A stretch of DNA of 64,000 nucleotides. Origin: JAEULH01 sp963805915. Lineage in GTDB: Bacteria; Pseudomonadota; Alphaproteobacteria; Rhodospirillales; Defluviicoccaceae. Position 1 is the first letter of the stretch, and every line of letters starts with the position of its first letter. Below the pieces are notes generated by a model. It did no database searches. It had not been told where the DNA came from and worked only from the letters and a program-made list of their open reading frames with translations. The translations under genes and the position numbers were made by a program. Where the stretch lies: assembly GCA_963805915.1 (NCBI GenBank), contig CAWDWD010000016.1:62001-126000 (forward strand). The letters run 5' to 3'. This document shows, one piece after another, positions 47,316 to 56,788 of this stretch.

Positions 47316-48985
47316 GCCGTTCTCGTTGCTTCTTTCTTGCGCATCGCCTTCACGCCTTCGACCTCCTGATGTTCGATGCCGGCCGCCAGCCTCTCGTTAA
47401 GCGTCGCCAGGGCCTTGAGCCGGGCGAACCGCTTGTCGTTGCCCTCGACCAGCGTCCACGGCGCCTGGCTGGTGCTGGTCCGCTCGACCATGTCGTTGAC
47501 CGCGGCCTCGTAATCGTCCCACTTTTCGCGGTTGCGCCAGTCCTCGTCGGTCAGCTTCCAGCGTTTGTACGCCGTCGCCTCGCGCTCCTTGAACCGCTTG
47601 AGCTGCTCGTCCTTGGTGACATGGACCCAGAACTTGCACAGCACGATGCCATGATGCACGAGCTGTTCTTCGAAGTCCCTGATCTCGCCGTAGGCGCGCC
47701 GCCACTCCGGCTCGCTGGCGAAGCCTTCGACCCGCTCGACCAGCACCCGACCGTACCAGCTGCGATCGAAAATGGTCACCCGGCCGGCGCGCGGCAGGTG
47801 CCGCCAGAACCGCCAGAGATAATGATGCGCCTGCTCCTCGTCGCTCGGCGCGGCGATCGGGATGACCTGGTAATCGCGGGCATCGAGGCCCGCGGTAATC
47901 CGCCGGATGATGCCGCCCTTGCCGGCGGCGTCCCATCCCTCGAACACCAGCAACGTCGAAAGACCCAGCTGCTTGGCCTTGCGGCAGTTCAGGTTCAAGG
48001 TGCCCTGGGCCGCCTCGAGCTGCTTGGCGTAGGCTTTCTTATCGACCGTCAGCGAACCGTCGAGCCGACTGAGGATCGTGACGACGGGAAGGGTAACGAC
48101 CTTGCCGGTCTGCTCTTTGCTCTCGGTTTCGCCATCCATCGCACCACCCGTTTCGCCGCCGGCCTCAAGGTTGGCGGCCGCCGCGTCGGCGTCGTCGGTC
48201 CCCTCCGCCGTCGCCAATGGCCCGACCTGCTTTTCGCGCTTGCGCAGTTCGTCCGCCAGCCGCCGGCGAAGAGCAACCTCTTCGCGGTGCTTGCGGATTT
48301 CCTCAAGAATCGTCGTGCCGACCGTGATGCTGCGGTAGCGCTTGTCGTAGCCTTCGACGATGTGCCATTGGGCGGAGCCGGTGCTGGTGCGCATGATGAC
48401 CTGCTCGGCGGCGGAGATGAAGCCGTCGTACATGTGCCAATGGTCCCAGTCGGTCTGGCTAACCCGCCAGCGGGTTAGCGGATTTTTCTCAAGCGCCGAT
48501 AGCCGCTCTTTCTGGGCTTCCTTGCCGAGGTGCATCCAGAACTTCATGATCAGCGCGTCATCGTCCGCGAGGTCGCGCTCGAAGGCCGTGACCCGCTCCA
48601 GGTCCTCGTCGAACTCCGCCTCGCTCGATCGGCCGTGAACGCGATCAAGGATGGGCCGCGAGTACCAGCAGCTGAGAAACAGGCCGATCAGGCCCTTCGG
48701 CGGCAGATCGCGCCAGTAGCGCCAGTATTCCGGCCGCTCGGCCATCTCGTCGGAGGGCGGACCATAGGCCCGGGTCGTCAGCCAGCGCGGGTCCATCCAC
48801 TCGTTGAGCAGATTGACCGTCTCGCTCTTGCCCGCGCCGTCGACGCCGCCGAACACGATAATCACCGGAAAGGGCGCCGAGCGCAGTTTCTGTTGAACTC
48901 CGAGCAACTCGATCCGCAGGGTTTCGACCGTCTGGTGATACTCGTCCTTGGAGATCGTCCTGCCCAGTTCGGCGGTGCGAAACAT
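47312..48985 (-). CDS. pap: Polyphosphate:AMP phosphotransferase (two-domain PPK2)
   Basis: 557 residues from ATG 48985, which has GGGAGG upstream; the longer start at 49057 is not supported. Two PPK2 domains: the first with Walker A GGVDGAGKSETVN and variant SCWYSRPILDRV, the second with EGWDAAGKGGIIRR and RSWYGRVLVERVEGF. The second domain looks fully catalytic. A linker of about 90 residues joins them. This double architecture is that of Pap, which phosphorylates AMP to ADP with polyphosphate. First gene of pap-ppk1-sixA and divergent from ppx. Confidence 0.92.
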   Translation of the reverse strand: MFRTAELGRTISKDEYHQTVETLRIELLGVQQKLRSAPFPVIIVFGGVDGAGKSETVNLLNEWMDPRWLTTRAYGPPSDEMAERPEYWRYWRDLPPKGLIGLFLSCWYSRPILDRVHGRSSEAEFDEDLERVTAFERDLADDDALIMKFWMHLGKEAQKERLSALEKNPLTRWRVSQTDWDHWHMYDGFISAAEQVIMRTSTGSAQWHIVEGYDKRYRSITVGTTILEEIRKHREEVALRRRLADELRKREKQVGPLATAEGTDDADAAAANLEAGGETGGAMDGETESKEQTGKVVTLPVVTILSRLDGSLTVDKKAYAKQLEAAQGTLNLNCRKAKQLGLSTLLVFEGWDAAGKGGIIRRITAGLDARDYQVIPIAAPSDEEQAHHYLWRFWRHLPRAGRVTIFDRSWYGRVLVERVEGFASEPEWRRAYGEIRDFEEQLVHHGIVLCKFWVHVTKDEQLKRFKEREATAYKRWKLTDEDWRNREKWDDYEAAVNDMVERTSTSQAPWTLVEGNDKRFARLKALATLNERLAAGIEHQEVEGVKAMRKKEATRTA

Positions 48986-49160
48986 TTTCTGCCGTCCTCC
49001 CGGTCTTATTATGGTACGGCTGCGTTGGGTAATGCGGGGGCCGCTCGCCTTGTCCAATCTTGTCCAAAAAACGCGCTGGCAAGCTCGATCCGCCCGTGTT
49101 GCTCAGCGGCTATCCAATGACGAAGCCTAGGTAATAAGCCCTTTCAATATCAGGCCGACG

Positions 49161-50690
49161 ATGAACGACGACAAGCGACAACCCCAACTCACCGCCGAGG
49201 ACGTGCCCGCCAGCAACTCGCCGCCGGGCCGCATCGGCGTCGTCGACATCGGCTCGAACACGGTTCGCCTCGTAGTCTATGACCTCCCCAACCGTTTGCC
49301 GATTCCCATTTTCAACGAAAAGGCGCAGTGCGCGCTGGGTCTCGGCCTCGGCGCAACCGGACGATTGAACCCGAAGGGGACCAGCGAAGCCCTGCGCAGC
49401 CTGGTTCGTTTCGTCAGGCTGGCCGAGGCCATGGAGGTCGGCCACCTCGAACTTGTCGGAACCGCCGCGGTCCGCGATGCCGCCGACGGCGCCGACTTCG
49501 TCCGCCGGGTCGAGGAGGCCTGCGGCAAGCCGGTGCATGTCCTGAGCGGCGCCGAGGAGGCCCGGCTCGCCGCCGTCGGGCTGATCAATGGCGTGTCCGA
49601 CGCCGACGGCGTCCTGGGCGATCTCGGCGGCGGCAGCCTTGATCTGGTCAGCCTGCGCCGAGGCGTCGTCGGCACCTACGCGACCTTGCCCCTGGGCCAT
49701 CTGCGGATGCGCGAACGCTGCAAGGGCGACCTGGACGCCGCCCGCGAGATTGCCTCCGGCGAGTTGTCCCAGGTCGATTGGCTCGCCGCGACCAACGGCC
49801 GCAGGTTTTACGCCGTCGGCGGATCCTGGCGGGCTCTGGCGCGGATCTTCATTGAGCAGACCCATCATCCGCTCCACGTCATCGACAATTTCGAGGCCGG
49901 ATTCTTCGATGCGCTCCGTCTTGCCCACCTGATCTCCGGCCTGAGCCAGGAAACCCTCGCAAATCTCGTCAACATTGACCGAAAGCGGCTGGAAACGTTG
50001 CCCTACGCGGCACTTACGCTGGCGGTGCTGCTCGAACACGCGCGCCCGGCCACGGTCGTGTTCTCGGCCTTCGGCATGCGCGAGGGGCAGATGATCGAGC
50101 TCCTCCCGGCCCGCTTGAGGGACCAGGACCCGTTGATCAGCGCGTGCGAAAGTCAGGCCGAACGGATCGGCCGCTTCGCCATGCACGGTCAGGAGATCCT
50201 CGACTGGATGACGCCGCTGTTCATCGACGAGACGCTCGCGGAGCGGCGCCTGCGGCTCGCGAGTTGCCTGCTCAGCGATATCGGCTGGAGCGAGCATCCC
50301 GACTACCGCGCGATCCACGCCTTCTTTCGCGTCTTGCGGCTGCCGTATCCGGGCCTGACCCACGCCGATCGGGTCGAGCTCGCGGTGGCGGCGCTGGTCC
50401 GCTACGGCGGTGACCCGACCGTGTCCGCCGTCGCCCGCCACCTCGGCCTGCTCGGCAGCGACCGGTTGGCCCGGGCGCGCACCATCGGCCTTGCGCTGCG
50501 TCTGGCGCAGACGGTCTCGGGAGGCGCGCCTGGCCTGCTGCCCCGCACCGGCCTGGTCCAGGACGAAAAACGCCTCAGCCTGCGCATTCCGGGTGACGGC
50601 TCGGTGCTGAGCAGTGAAGCGGTCGAACGGCGCTTGAACCGCCTCGCCCGCGGCATGGCGCTCAAGCCGCAGATCATCGAGGCCGGCTAG
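49161..50690 (+). CDS. ppx: Exopolyphosphatase (Ppx/GppA family)
   Basis: 509 residues. Sugar-kinase/Hsp70-fold motifs VVDIGSNTVRLVVYD and GDLGGGSLDLVSL are clear; the C-terminal part is the helical domain of longer Ppx proteins. It degrades polyphosphate to phosphate and opposes PPK1. It is divergent from pap-ppk1, so synthesis and breakdown genes share a 175-bp control region. The TAG stop forms the left edge of interspersed repeat copy B. Confidence 0.93.
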   Translation: MNDDKRQPQLTAEDVPASNSPPGRIGVVDIGSNTVRLVVYDLPNRLPIPIFNEKAQCALGLGLGATGRLNPKGTSEALRSLVRFVRLAEAMEVGHLELVGTAAVRDAADGADFVRRVEEACGKPVHVLSGAEEARLAAVGLINGVSDADGVLGDLGGGSLDLVSLRRGVVGTYATLPLGHLRMRERCKGDLDAAREIASGELSQVDWLAATNGRRFYAVGGSWRALARIFIEQTHHPLHVIDNFEAGFFDALRLAHLISGLSQETLANLVNIDRKRLETLPYAALTLAVLLEHARPATVVFSAFGMREGQMIELLPARLRDQDPLISACESQAERIGRFAMHGQEILDWMTPLFIDETLAERRLRLASCLLSDIGWSEHPDYRAIHAFFRVLRLPYPGLTHADRVELAVAALVRYGGDPTVSAVARHLGLLGSDRLARARTIGLALRLAQTVSGGAPGLLPRTGLVQDEKRLSLRIPGDGSVLSSEAVERRLNRLARGMALKPQIIEAG

Positions 50691-50740
50691 TGGTCTGATC
50701 CTGACGCTTGAGTCCTCAAGCGTCAGCATCGAACCACTAG
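50687..50740. repeat. Interspersed MITE-like element, copy B (short form)
   Basis: 54 bp bounded by perfect 8-bp inverted repeats CTAGTGGT (50687-50694) and ACCACTAG (50733-50740). Inside is the same CTGACGCTTGAG hairpin as copy A, but the internal and right hairpins are missing. The left end supplies the ppx TAG stop codon. Confidence 0.85.
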
Positions 50741-50878
50741 GGGGCATCGGCGCCGTGTTGGCGAAATGGCGTAAGCCACCCCTGACATAGGTCATTCTGA
50801 CCCATAGAATTCTGACCTATCCGCTTTCTTCCAAGCTATTGATATTTATAAGTGAGGATTGAACCGGGCCGCGACGCG

Positions 50879-52033
50879 TCAGGTCTCGATGATCGAGAGC
50901 TTTCCGTCGCGCACGGCCAAGGCGATTTCTCCGGCGCGCAGGCGCAACGCGTCTTCGCCGAAGAGCGATCGCCGCCAGCCGTGCAGCGCGCCGATCTCGG
51001 CGTCGGCGCCCCACGCCGCCAATGCGTCGATATCGTCGGATGAGGCGACGAGCTTCTGGGCGACGTCCTGTTCGTCGCATTTCAGCTTGAGCAGAACCTT
51101 GAGCAGGTCGGCGATCGGCCCAATGGTGCGCGGGATATCGCGCCGAACCGGCGGAACCGGCATCTCGTCCGGCGCCAGGTCGAGGCCGCGGCGAACAGCC
51201 GCGAGAATTTGCGAGCCGGACGAACCGTCGGCGAATTTCCGGCCGAGGCCGCGGGTCCGCGCCAGTTCGTCGACGGTGGTCGGGATATGGTGGGCGATCT
51301 CCATCAGCGCCTCGTCGCGCAACACCCAGGCACGCGGCGCGTCGCGGCTCTGGGCCTCGCGTTCGCGCCAGGCCGCGACCTCGCGCAGGACGGCGAGAAA
51401 CCGGCCGTTGATGACGCGGGTCTTGAGCCGGCGGTAGGCTTCCATGGGATCGAGCCGATAGGTCGCCGGAGTGGTCAGTGTCGCCATTTCCTCGGCGAGC
51501 CATTCGCTGCGTCCGCTCGTTTCGAGCTTTCGCTTGAGCTTGCGGTAGATCTCGCGCAGGTGGGTCACGTCACTCAGCGCATAGTCGATCTGGCGTTGGC
51601 TGAGCGGCCGCATCGACCAGTCGGTAAAGCGCGAAGCTTTATCGAGCTTGGCCTTGGCGAGCTTGGCGGCGAGGGTCTCGTAGCCGACCTGATCGCCGAA
51701 GCCGCAGACCATCGCCGCGACCTGGGTGTCGAACACCGGCGCCGGCAGCGCCCCCATCAACAGGTAGAAGATTTCCAGATCCTGACGCGCGGCGTGAAAA
51801 ACCTTCACCGTTGCGGGCGCGGTCAAGACCGTCAGCAGCGGCGCCAGATCCATTCCGTCCGCGAGCGGATCGATCGCCGCCGCCGAATCGGGTCCGGCGA
51901 CCTGCACCAGGCACAGCTTCGGCCAGAAGGTGCGCTCGCGCATGAATTCGGTGTCCACGGCGACATACGGAGCGTCGGCGAGAGCGGCGCAGAAGGCGCG
52001 CAAGGATTCGGTATCGGTGATCAGCTGCATCAA
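50879..52033 (-). CDS. rnd: Ribonuclease D
   Basis: 384 residues. The DEDD exonuclease core has YVAVDTEFMRERTFWPKL, FHAARQDLEIFYLL and the third-motif ALSDVTHLREIYRKL, followed by HRDC domains (RFLAVLREVAAWREREAQ and the later GSQILAAVRRGLD). It trims tRNA and other RNA 3' ends. It is divergent from the DinG-like helicase. About 140 bp between repeat B and its stop contain ATAGGTCA/TGACCTAT inverted repeats near 50788-50820. Confidence 0.93.
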   Translation of the reverse strand: MMQLITDTESLRAFCAALADAPYVAVDTEFMRERTFWPKLCLVQVAGPDSAAAIDPLADGMDLAPLLTVLTAPATVKVFHAARQDLEIFYLLMGALPAPVFDTQVAAMVCGFGDQVGYETLAAKLAKAKLDKASRFTDWSMRPLSQRQIDYALSDVTHLREIYRKLKRKLETSGRSEWLAEEMATLTTPATYRLDPMEAYRRLKTRVINGRFLAVLREVAAWREREAQSRDAPRAWVLRDEALMEIAHHIPTTVDELARTRGLGRKFADGSSGSQILAAVRRGLDLAPDEMPVPPVRRDIPRTIGPIADLLKVLLKLKCDEQDVAQKLVASSDDIDALAAWGADAEIGALHGWRRSLFGEDALRLRAGEIALAVRDGKLSIIET

Positions 52034-52168
52034 CGAAGGCTATAGCGGTAAAACCGCCACGCGCAAAGCGGCCCGTGGGGGACCTGTAGGGCGTGGGATG
52101 CCGGGGCGAGCGGGAACGGGCGCGCATGAGCCTGACGCCGTGGTCCCGGTATCGCTATACTTATCGCC

Positions 52169-54922
52169 ATGGATCGTGCCGTTCTTGCCGCCGCCCGCGC
52201 GCGCTTGCCCGACGCCCCCGCGCTGACGCTCGGCGTGCTCGACGCCGCCTGGGTCTCGGCCGATGGCGAGGTCGAGCGCCTGAGCCTCGGCGAGGCTGCC
52301 GGGCGCGTTGAACGCGGCGCAGCGCCGCTCGTCTGTCACGCCCGCTCGCTGGCCCGGCGGCTGCGGACGAGCAGGTTCGCCGCCTACGACCTCCTCGAGC
52401 TTTTCGCATTCGTGCGCCCGGCGCGGTTTTGCGTGCCGACGCCGCGCGGCCTCGCCGAGGCCCTGCTGCTGAGCCCGCCCGCGAGCCTCGAAGCCGAGGC
52501 GGCGAGCCTGTTCGCCGCCGCCAGGGCGCTGCTCGGCGAGTTGACCGCCTCGCCCGGCAACGACGCCGAGGCGGTGGCCTGGGCGATGGCCGGGGGACAC
52601 TGGCCGTGGGCCCGCGCGACGATCGCGGCGCTGGGCGGTGGTGATACGCCGCCCGGAAATTTCGCCGCCGGGCTCAAGGTCTGGACGCGCCTGCGCGAAT
52701 GGGAGGATGTCCCGCCCGGGGCGGCGCCGGATTCGTGGCCGGTCGAACCGGTCGAGGCGCGCGCCCGCCTGGTCCAGTTGCTCGGTCCCGATACCGGGCC
52801 CCGGCCCGAGCAGCTCGCTTATGTGTCCGCCGTCAGCGCCGCCTTTGCTCCGCGCGAGCGAACGGGCGAGCCGCGCGTCGTGCTCGCGGAAGCCGGGACG
52901 GGCGTCGGCAAGACCGTCGGCTACATCGCTCCGGCCGAGGTTTGGACCCGCAAGAACCACGCGGCGGTCTGGATCAGTACCTACACCCGGGCGCTGCAAC
53001 GCCAGATCGACCGCGAGCTCGACCGCGCCTATCCACGGCTCGCCGACAAGGCGCGCCGCGTGGTCGTGCGCAAGGGCCGCGAGAACACGCTGTGTTTGCT
53101 GAACCTGGAAGAAGCCGCCGCCGGCGGCGGCAGGCCGGCCGCTTCCGATCGGATCGCGCTTGGTCTGGTCGCGCGCTGGGCGGCGGTGAGCCGCGACGGC
53201 GACATGGTCGGCGGCGACTTCCCCGGCTGGCTCGCCGATCTGTTCGGTGCGTCGTTGACCATCGATCTTACCGACACGCGCGGCGAATGCATCTACAGCG
53301 CGTGCCGGCATTACCGCAAGTGCTTCATCGAGCGCCAGATCCGCCGCGCGCGCGGCGCCGATATCGTCGTCGCCAACCACGCCCTGGTGATGGTCCAGGC
53401 GACACGCGGCGGTGACGAGGGCGGAATGCCTTCGCGCTACGTATTCGACGAGGGCCATCACCTGTTCGACGCCGCCGACGCCGCCTTCGCGTTGCGGCTG
53501 TCCGGGCTCGAGGCCGCGGAATTGCGCCGTTGGCTGCGCGGGGCGGAGGAGGGCCGGCGCTCGCGCCGGCGCGGCTTGCGCGAGCGCCTCGGCGACCTCA
53601 TCGGCGATGACGAGAAGGCCGCGAGCGCACTCGCGGAGGTCATGGAAGCCGCCGTCGCCTTGCCCGGCCCCGGCTGGCGCACCCGGCTCGGCGCCGGCAC
53701 GCCGATGGGCGCCGGCGAGGCCTTTCTTGCCCTCGTCCGCCAGCAGGTTCATGCCCGAACCGAGGGTGGCGACGCAGGCTACAGCCTCGAGGCCGCCGTT
53801 CGCCCGCCGATCCCCGGTCTACTCGAGGCCGCGCGCCGGTTCGAAGGCGCGCTCGCGCGTCTCGACAAGCCGCTGCGCGCCATCGCCAAGACGCTCAAGG
53901 CCATCCTCGACGAACAGGCCGGCGCGCTCGAGACCGCGACCAGGCAGCGGCTGGACAGCACCTGCCGGTCGCTCGAACGCCGCGCCATCGGCCCCGTCGC
54001 CGGCTGGCGCGACATGCTGCGTTCGCTCGAGTTCGATACCCCGCCCGAGTTCATCGACTGGTTCGCCATCGACCGGATCGAGGGGCGCGAAATCGACGCC
54101 GGCTTTTGCCGCCACTGGCTCGACCCGACCCAGCCGTTCGCCGCCGTGGTCCTGGCCCAGGCGCACGGCGTGGCGATCACCTCGGCGACACTGCGCGACG
54201 GCACCGGCGACGAGGCCGCCGACTGGCTTGCCGCCGAGCGGCGGACCGGGGTCCGTCATCTGCCGGCGCCGCCGGTGCTCTCCGCCGTCGCCTCGCCGTT
54301 CGACTACGCCCGGCAAACCCGCGTCATCGTCGTCACCGACGTCGCCCGCGACGATCCGGCGCAAATCGCCGCGGCCTATCGCGAGCTGTTCCTCGCCGCG
54401 GGCGGCGGCGGGCTCGGACTGTTCACCGCCATCAGCCGGCTTCGCGCCGTTCACGCGCGCATCGCCGGCGCGCTCGCCGGGCGCGACCTGCGGCTCTACG
54501 CCCAGCACGTCGACGCGCTCGACACCGGGACCCTGATCGATATCTTCCGCGCCGAGGAAAACGCCTGTCTGCTCGGCACCGACGCGGTCCGCGACGGTAT
54601 CGACATTCCCGGCCGCTCGCTCCGGCTCATCGTCTTCGACCGGGTGCCGTGGCCACGTCCGGACATCGCCCAGCGGGCGCGGCGCGAGGCCTTCGGCGGG
54701 CGCGCCTACGATGAAATGCTGACGCGGCTGAAGCTCAAGCAGGCGTTCGGCCGGCTGATCCGTCATGGCGATGACCGCGGCGTGTTCGTGATGCTCGACC
54801 GGGCCCTGCCGAGCCGCCTTCTCGGGGCGTTTCCGCCGGGCGTCGCGGTGCTTCGGGTTGGTCTTGCCGAGGCCATCGCCCAAACCCGAGCGTTGCTCTT
54901 GCCGCCGCGGGGCGGTGCCTAA
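52169..54922 (+). CDS. DinG-type ATP-dependent DNA helicase
   Basis: 917 residues. About 200 N-terminal residues of unknown type precede Walker A AEAGTGVGKTVGYIAP, then a Cys cluster (CLLNLEE..., GECIYSACRHYRKCF) that can hold a 4Fe-4S centre, Walker B YVFDEGHHLFDAADA, and C-terminal helicase motifs including GTDAVRDGIDIPGRSL and KLKQAFGRLIRHGDDRG. XPD/DinG-like helicases unwind 5'-3' and act at R-loops or damage. The gene is divergent from rnd. Confidence 0.88.
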   Translation: MDRAVLAAARARLPDAPALTLGVLDAAWVSADGEVERLSLGEAAGRVERGAAPLVCHARSLARRLRTSRFAAYDLLELFAFVRPARFCVPTPRGLAEALLLSPPASLEAEAASLFAAARALLGELTASPGNDAEAVAWAMAGGHWPWARATIAALGGGDTPPGNFAAGLKVWTRLREWEDVPPGAAPDSWPVEPVEARARLVQLLGPDTGPRPEQLAYVSAVSAAFAPRERTGEPRVVLAEAGTGVGKTVGYIAPAEVWTRKNHAAVWISTYTRALQRQIDRELDRAYPRLADKARRVVVRKGRENTLCLLNLEEAAAGGGRPAASDRIALGLVARWAAVSRDGDMVGGDFPGWLADLFGASLTIDLTDTRGECIYSACRHYRKCFIERQIRRARGADIVVANHALVMVQATRGGDEGGMPSRYVFDEGHHLFDAADAAFALRLSGLEAAELRRWLRGAEEGRRSRRRGLRERLGDLIGDDEKAASALAEVMEAAVALPGPGWRTRLGAGTPMGAGEAFLALVRQQVHARTEGGDAGYSLEAAVRPPIPGLLEAARRFEGALARLDKPLRAIAKTLKAILDEQAGALETATRQRLDSTCRSLERRAIGPVAGWRDMLRSLEFDTPPEFIDWFAIDRIEGREIDAGFCRHWLDPTQPFAAVVLAQAHGVAITSATLRDGTGDEAADWLAAERRTGVRHLPAPPVLSAVASPFDYARQTRVIVVTDVARDDPAQIAAAYRELFLAAGGGGLGLFTAISRLRAVHARIAGALAGRDLRLYAQHVDALDTGTLIDIFRAEENACLLGTDAVRDGIDIPGRSLRLIVFDRVPWPRPDIAQRARREAFGGRAYDEMLTRLKLKQAFGRLIRHGDDRGVFVMLDRALPSRLLGAFPPGVAVLRVGLAEAIAQTRALLLPPRGGA

Positions 54923-54970
54923 GCACCGCCCGGCAGGGAGGCGGACGGGGAGACGGACAGGGAGACGCTT

Positions 54971-55773
54971 TTGCTCGGCGATTTTTCGGCCCTGGACATA
55001 GCCGCCCTCGCGGCCTTTCTGGCGATCTGGTTGTGCTACAATACCCTATTCGACGGCCGTCTGCGCCGGCCGGGCAGCATCAACGCCAAGATGATCGCGG
55101 TGCGCGAGGCGTGGATGATCCACCTGCTCGGGCGCGAAAACCGCATTGTCGATGCGACGCTGATCGGCCACTCGTTCCGCAGCGCAACATTCTTCGCCTC
55201 GGCGACGATCCTGGTCATAGCGGGGTTGATCGGCGTGATCGGGTCGGCCGAACGCGTTCACGGCGCCGCCGCCAACCTGTCGGTGCTGCTCAGGGGCAGC
55301 ACCCAGGCGCTGTTCGAGGTCAAGATCTTTCTGCTGATCTCGATCTTCGTTTACGCGTTCTTCAAGTTCACCTGGGCGATTCGGCAATTCAACTATTTCT
55401 CGGCCATCATCGGCAGCGCCCCGGACGCCGGGAGCGCCGGCAATATTCCGATCGATCGCGCGTTGGCGCGGCGCATGGCGCTCATTCTCAGCCAGGCCGT
55501 GTGGCAGCTCAACGCCGGCATTCGCGCGTACTACTTCGCGCTTGCCGCCCTCGGCTGGTTCGTTCACCCAGGATTTTTATCACCATGACCGTGCTGATGA
55601 CGCTGGTCCTGGTCCGCCGTCAGCTCGCTTCGGCCACCGCGCGCGGCATCGCCGACCATGTCGAAGGACTGCCGTCAACGGCTGACCATGTCGAAGGGCT
55701 GCCGTCAACGGCCTCGCCCGCACCTGTCCGGCCGTCGCCCGCCGGCCGCGACGAGGGCCGACGTTCAGGCTGA
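54971..55773 (+). CDS. DUF599 family membrane protein, frameshifted
   Basis: After adding one missing C in CCC at 55567-55569, about 267 residues. The DUF599 pattern is clear (RIVDATLIGHSFRSATFFAS, FKFTWAIRQFNYFSAIIG) with four or so membrane helices; the uncorrected frame stops at HPGFLSP, the corrected one continues HPRIFITMTVLMTLVLVRRQ. The C-terminal tail holds a duplicated 10-residue segment (ADHVEGLPST twice) from a 30-bp direct repeat. Function unknown. Confidence 0.8.
55651..55710. repeat. 30-bp direct repeat in the DUF599 tail
   Basis: Two in-register units at 55651-55680 and 55681-55710 differ at 2 positions. Slippage would add or remove 10 residues without changing the frame. Confidence 0.85.
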
Positions 55774-55791
55774 GTATCCGACGCTTCGCTC

Positions 55792-56670
55792 TCAGGCGTA
55801 ACCCAGGTCACCGGCAAGATCGCCGTGGTATTCGTGGAAGCGGCGGGTGATCTCGGCGTCGAAATAGTTCTTCCAGTCGCCCTGTATGCCCTTTCGGTAT
55901 TTATGGGTTTTGTCTTCCTCTCCCGGTTTGCGCCCGCCGGAGATCTTCGCGAACGCATACGTGGCGAGAATGCGGGTCAGGACATCGTCGGGAACCCTGA
56001 TGTCGCAGTGGGCAAGCAGATCGGCCCACGCGCGCTGTCCGCCGTCCCCCGTCAGATCCTCGTAACGGACGATGCGAATGTTTGGCTGCGTTTGCGCCGC
56101 CGTGGCCCAAGAGCGCAGCATGCCGGCGATCTCGCCGAAGTGTTCGACGGTGGCGAGGATGCCATCGCGTTCCGAGAGGTCCGCCAGGGCCTTGCGCTCG
56201 TCGTTCACCGTCGTCATCGGCCGGTGAGAATACCGATTGGAGAAATACCACGAGATCAGGATATCGCGAGGATCGCGCTGGACGAAAAAGACGGCATGGC
56301 GAGCGGGCTTGCGAATACGCGCGAACAGGCTGTAATCGCAATACAATCCCGGCACGATGCGGCGTTTGGGGATGATCAGCCGGGCCGGGTCCGGCCACCA
56401 CAGATCGCTCGTGATCGGAATGTGGATCTTCAAACCGGAGTACATGTAGAGCCGTGGGTCCGACAGCACGACGCGCACCCATTGGCTCGCGGTCTTCCAC
56501 ACGCAGGTGTGAAACACCGCGCCATTGCGCGAGCGGTGACGGACCGGCACGAGCGCCGCACAGGCGTTGCGCAGCTCGTATTCCGTTTCGACCGGCAGCA
56601 CTTGCCGCAGCTTGCGGAGTTGACCCAGGAGCATCGATGTCATTGCCTCACTCCGCTTCCAACCCGTCAT
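55792..56670 (-). CDS. Sulfotransferase-domain protein
   Basis: 292 residues with a PAPS-sulfotransferase pattern: a 5'-phosphosulfate-loop-like HTCVWKTASQWV (Lys conserved, otherwise unusual) and a 3'-phosphate motif AVFFVQRDPRDILISWYFSN, then IRIVRYEDLTGD and a C-terminal KYRKGIQGDWKNYF. It could sulfate a lipid, polysaccharide or small molecule. No PAPS-synthesis or polysaccharide genes are adjacent. It is bordered upstream by repeat copy C, so it may be acquired. Confidence 0.8.
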   Translation of the reverse strand: MTGWKRSEAMTSMLLGQLRKLRQVLPVETEYELRNACAALVPVRHRSRNGAVFHTCVWKTASQWVRVVLSDPRLYMYSGLKIHIPITSDLWWPDPARLIIPKRRIVPGLYCDYSLFARIRKPARHAVFFVQRDPRDILISWYFSNRYSHRPMTTVNDERKALADLSERDGILATVEHFGEIAGMLRSWATAAQTQPNIRIVRYEDLTGDGGQRAWADLLAHCDIRVPDDVLTRILATYAFAKISGGRKPGEEDKTHKYRKGIQGDWKNYFDAEITRRFHEYHGDLAGDLGYA

Positions 56671-56672
56671 GA

Positions 56673-56788
56673 CTAAAAGGTCTGATCCTGACGCTTGAGT
56701 CCTCGCGCGTCAGGTGAATCAGCCCACCGGAACAATCGATTGGTGGTTCGATTCAGCTGACGGATGGGTACCATCCGTCAGCATCGTG
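56673..56788. repeat. Interspersed MITE-like element, copy C
   Basis: The hairpins of copy A recur: GGTCTGATCCTGACGCTTGAG at the left end (21 bp, trimmed: GTCTGATCCTGACGCTTGAG), the partly mutated partner CTCGCGCGTCAGG, the CCACCGG/TTGGTGG segment, and CTGACGGATGG/CCATCCGTCAG at the right. The left TIR is altered (CTAAAAGGTC for CTAGTGGTC). It lies directly upstream of the sulfotransferase start codon. Confidence 0.8.

Noticed and set aside
50746..50878. Possible promoter or regulatory site between repeat B and rnd
   Set aside because: Contains ATAGGTCA/TGACCTAT inverted repeats but lies beyond the 3' end of rnd, with no gene start facing it; too little to call.
52040..53752. Minus-strand ORF of about 570 codons opposite the DinG-like gene
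   Set aside because: Antisense shadow with repetitive Arg/Gly/Glu composition; the plus strand has helicase motifs.
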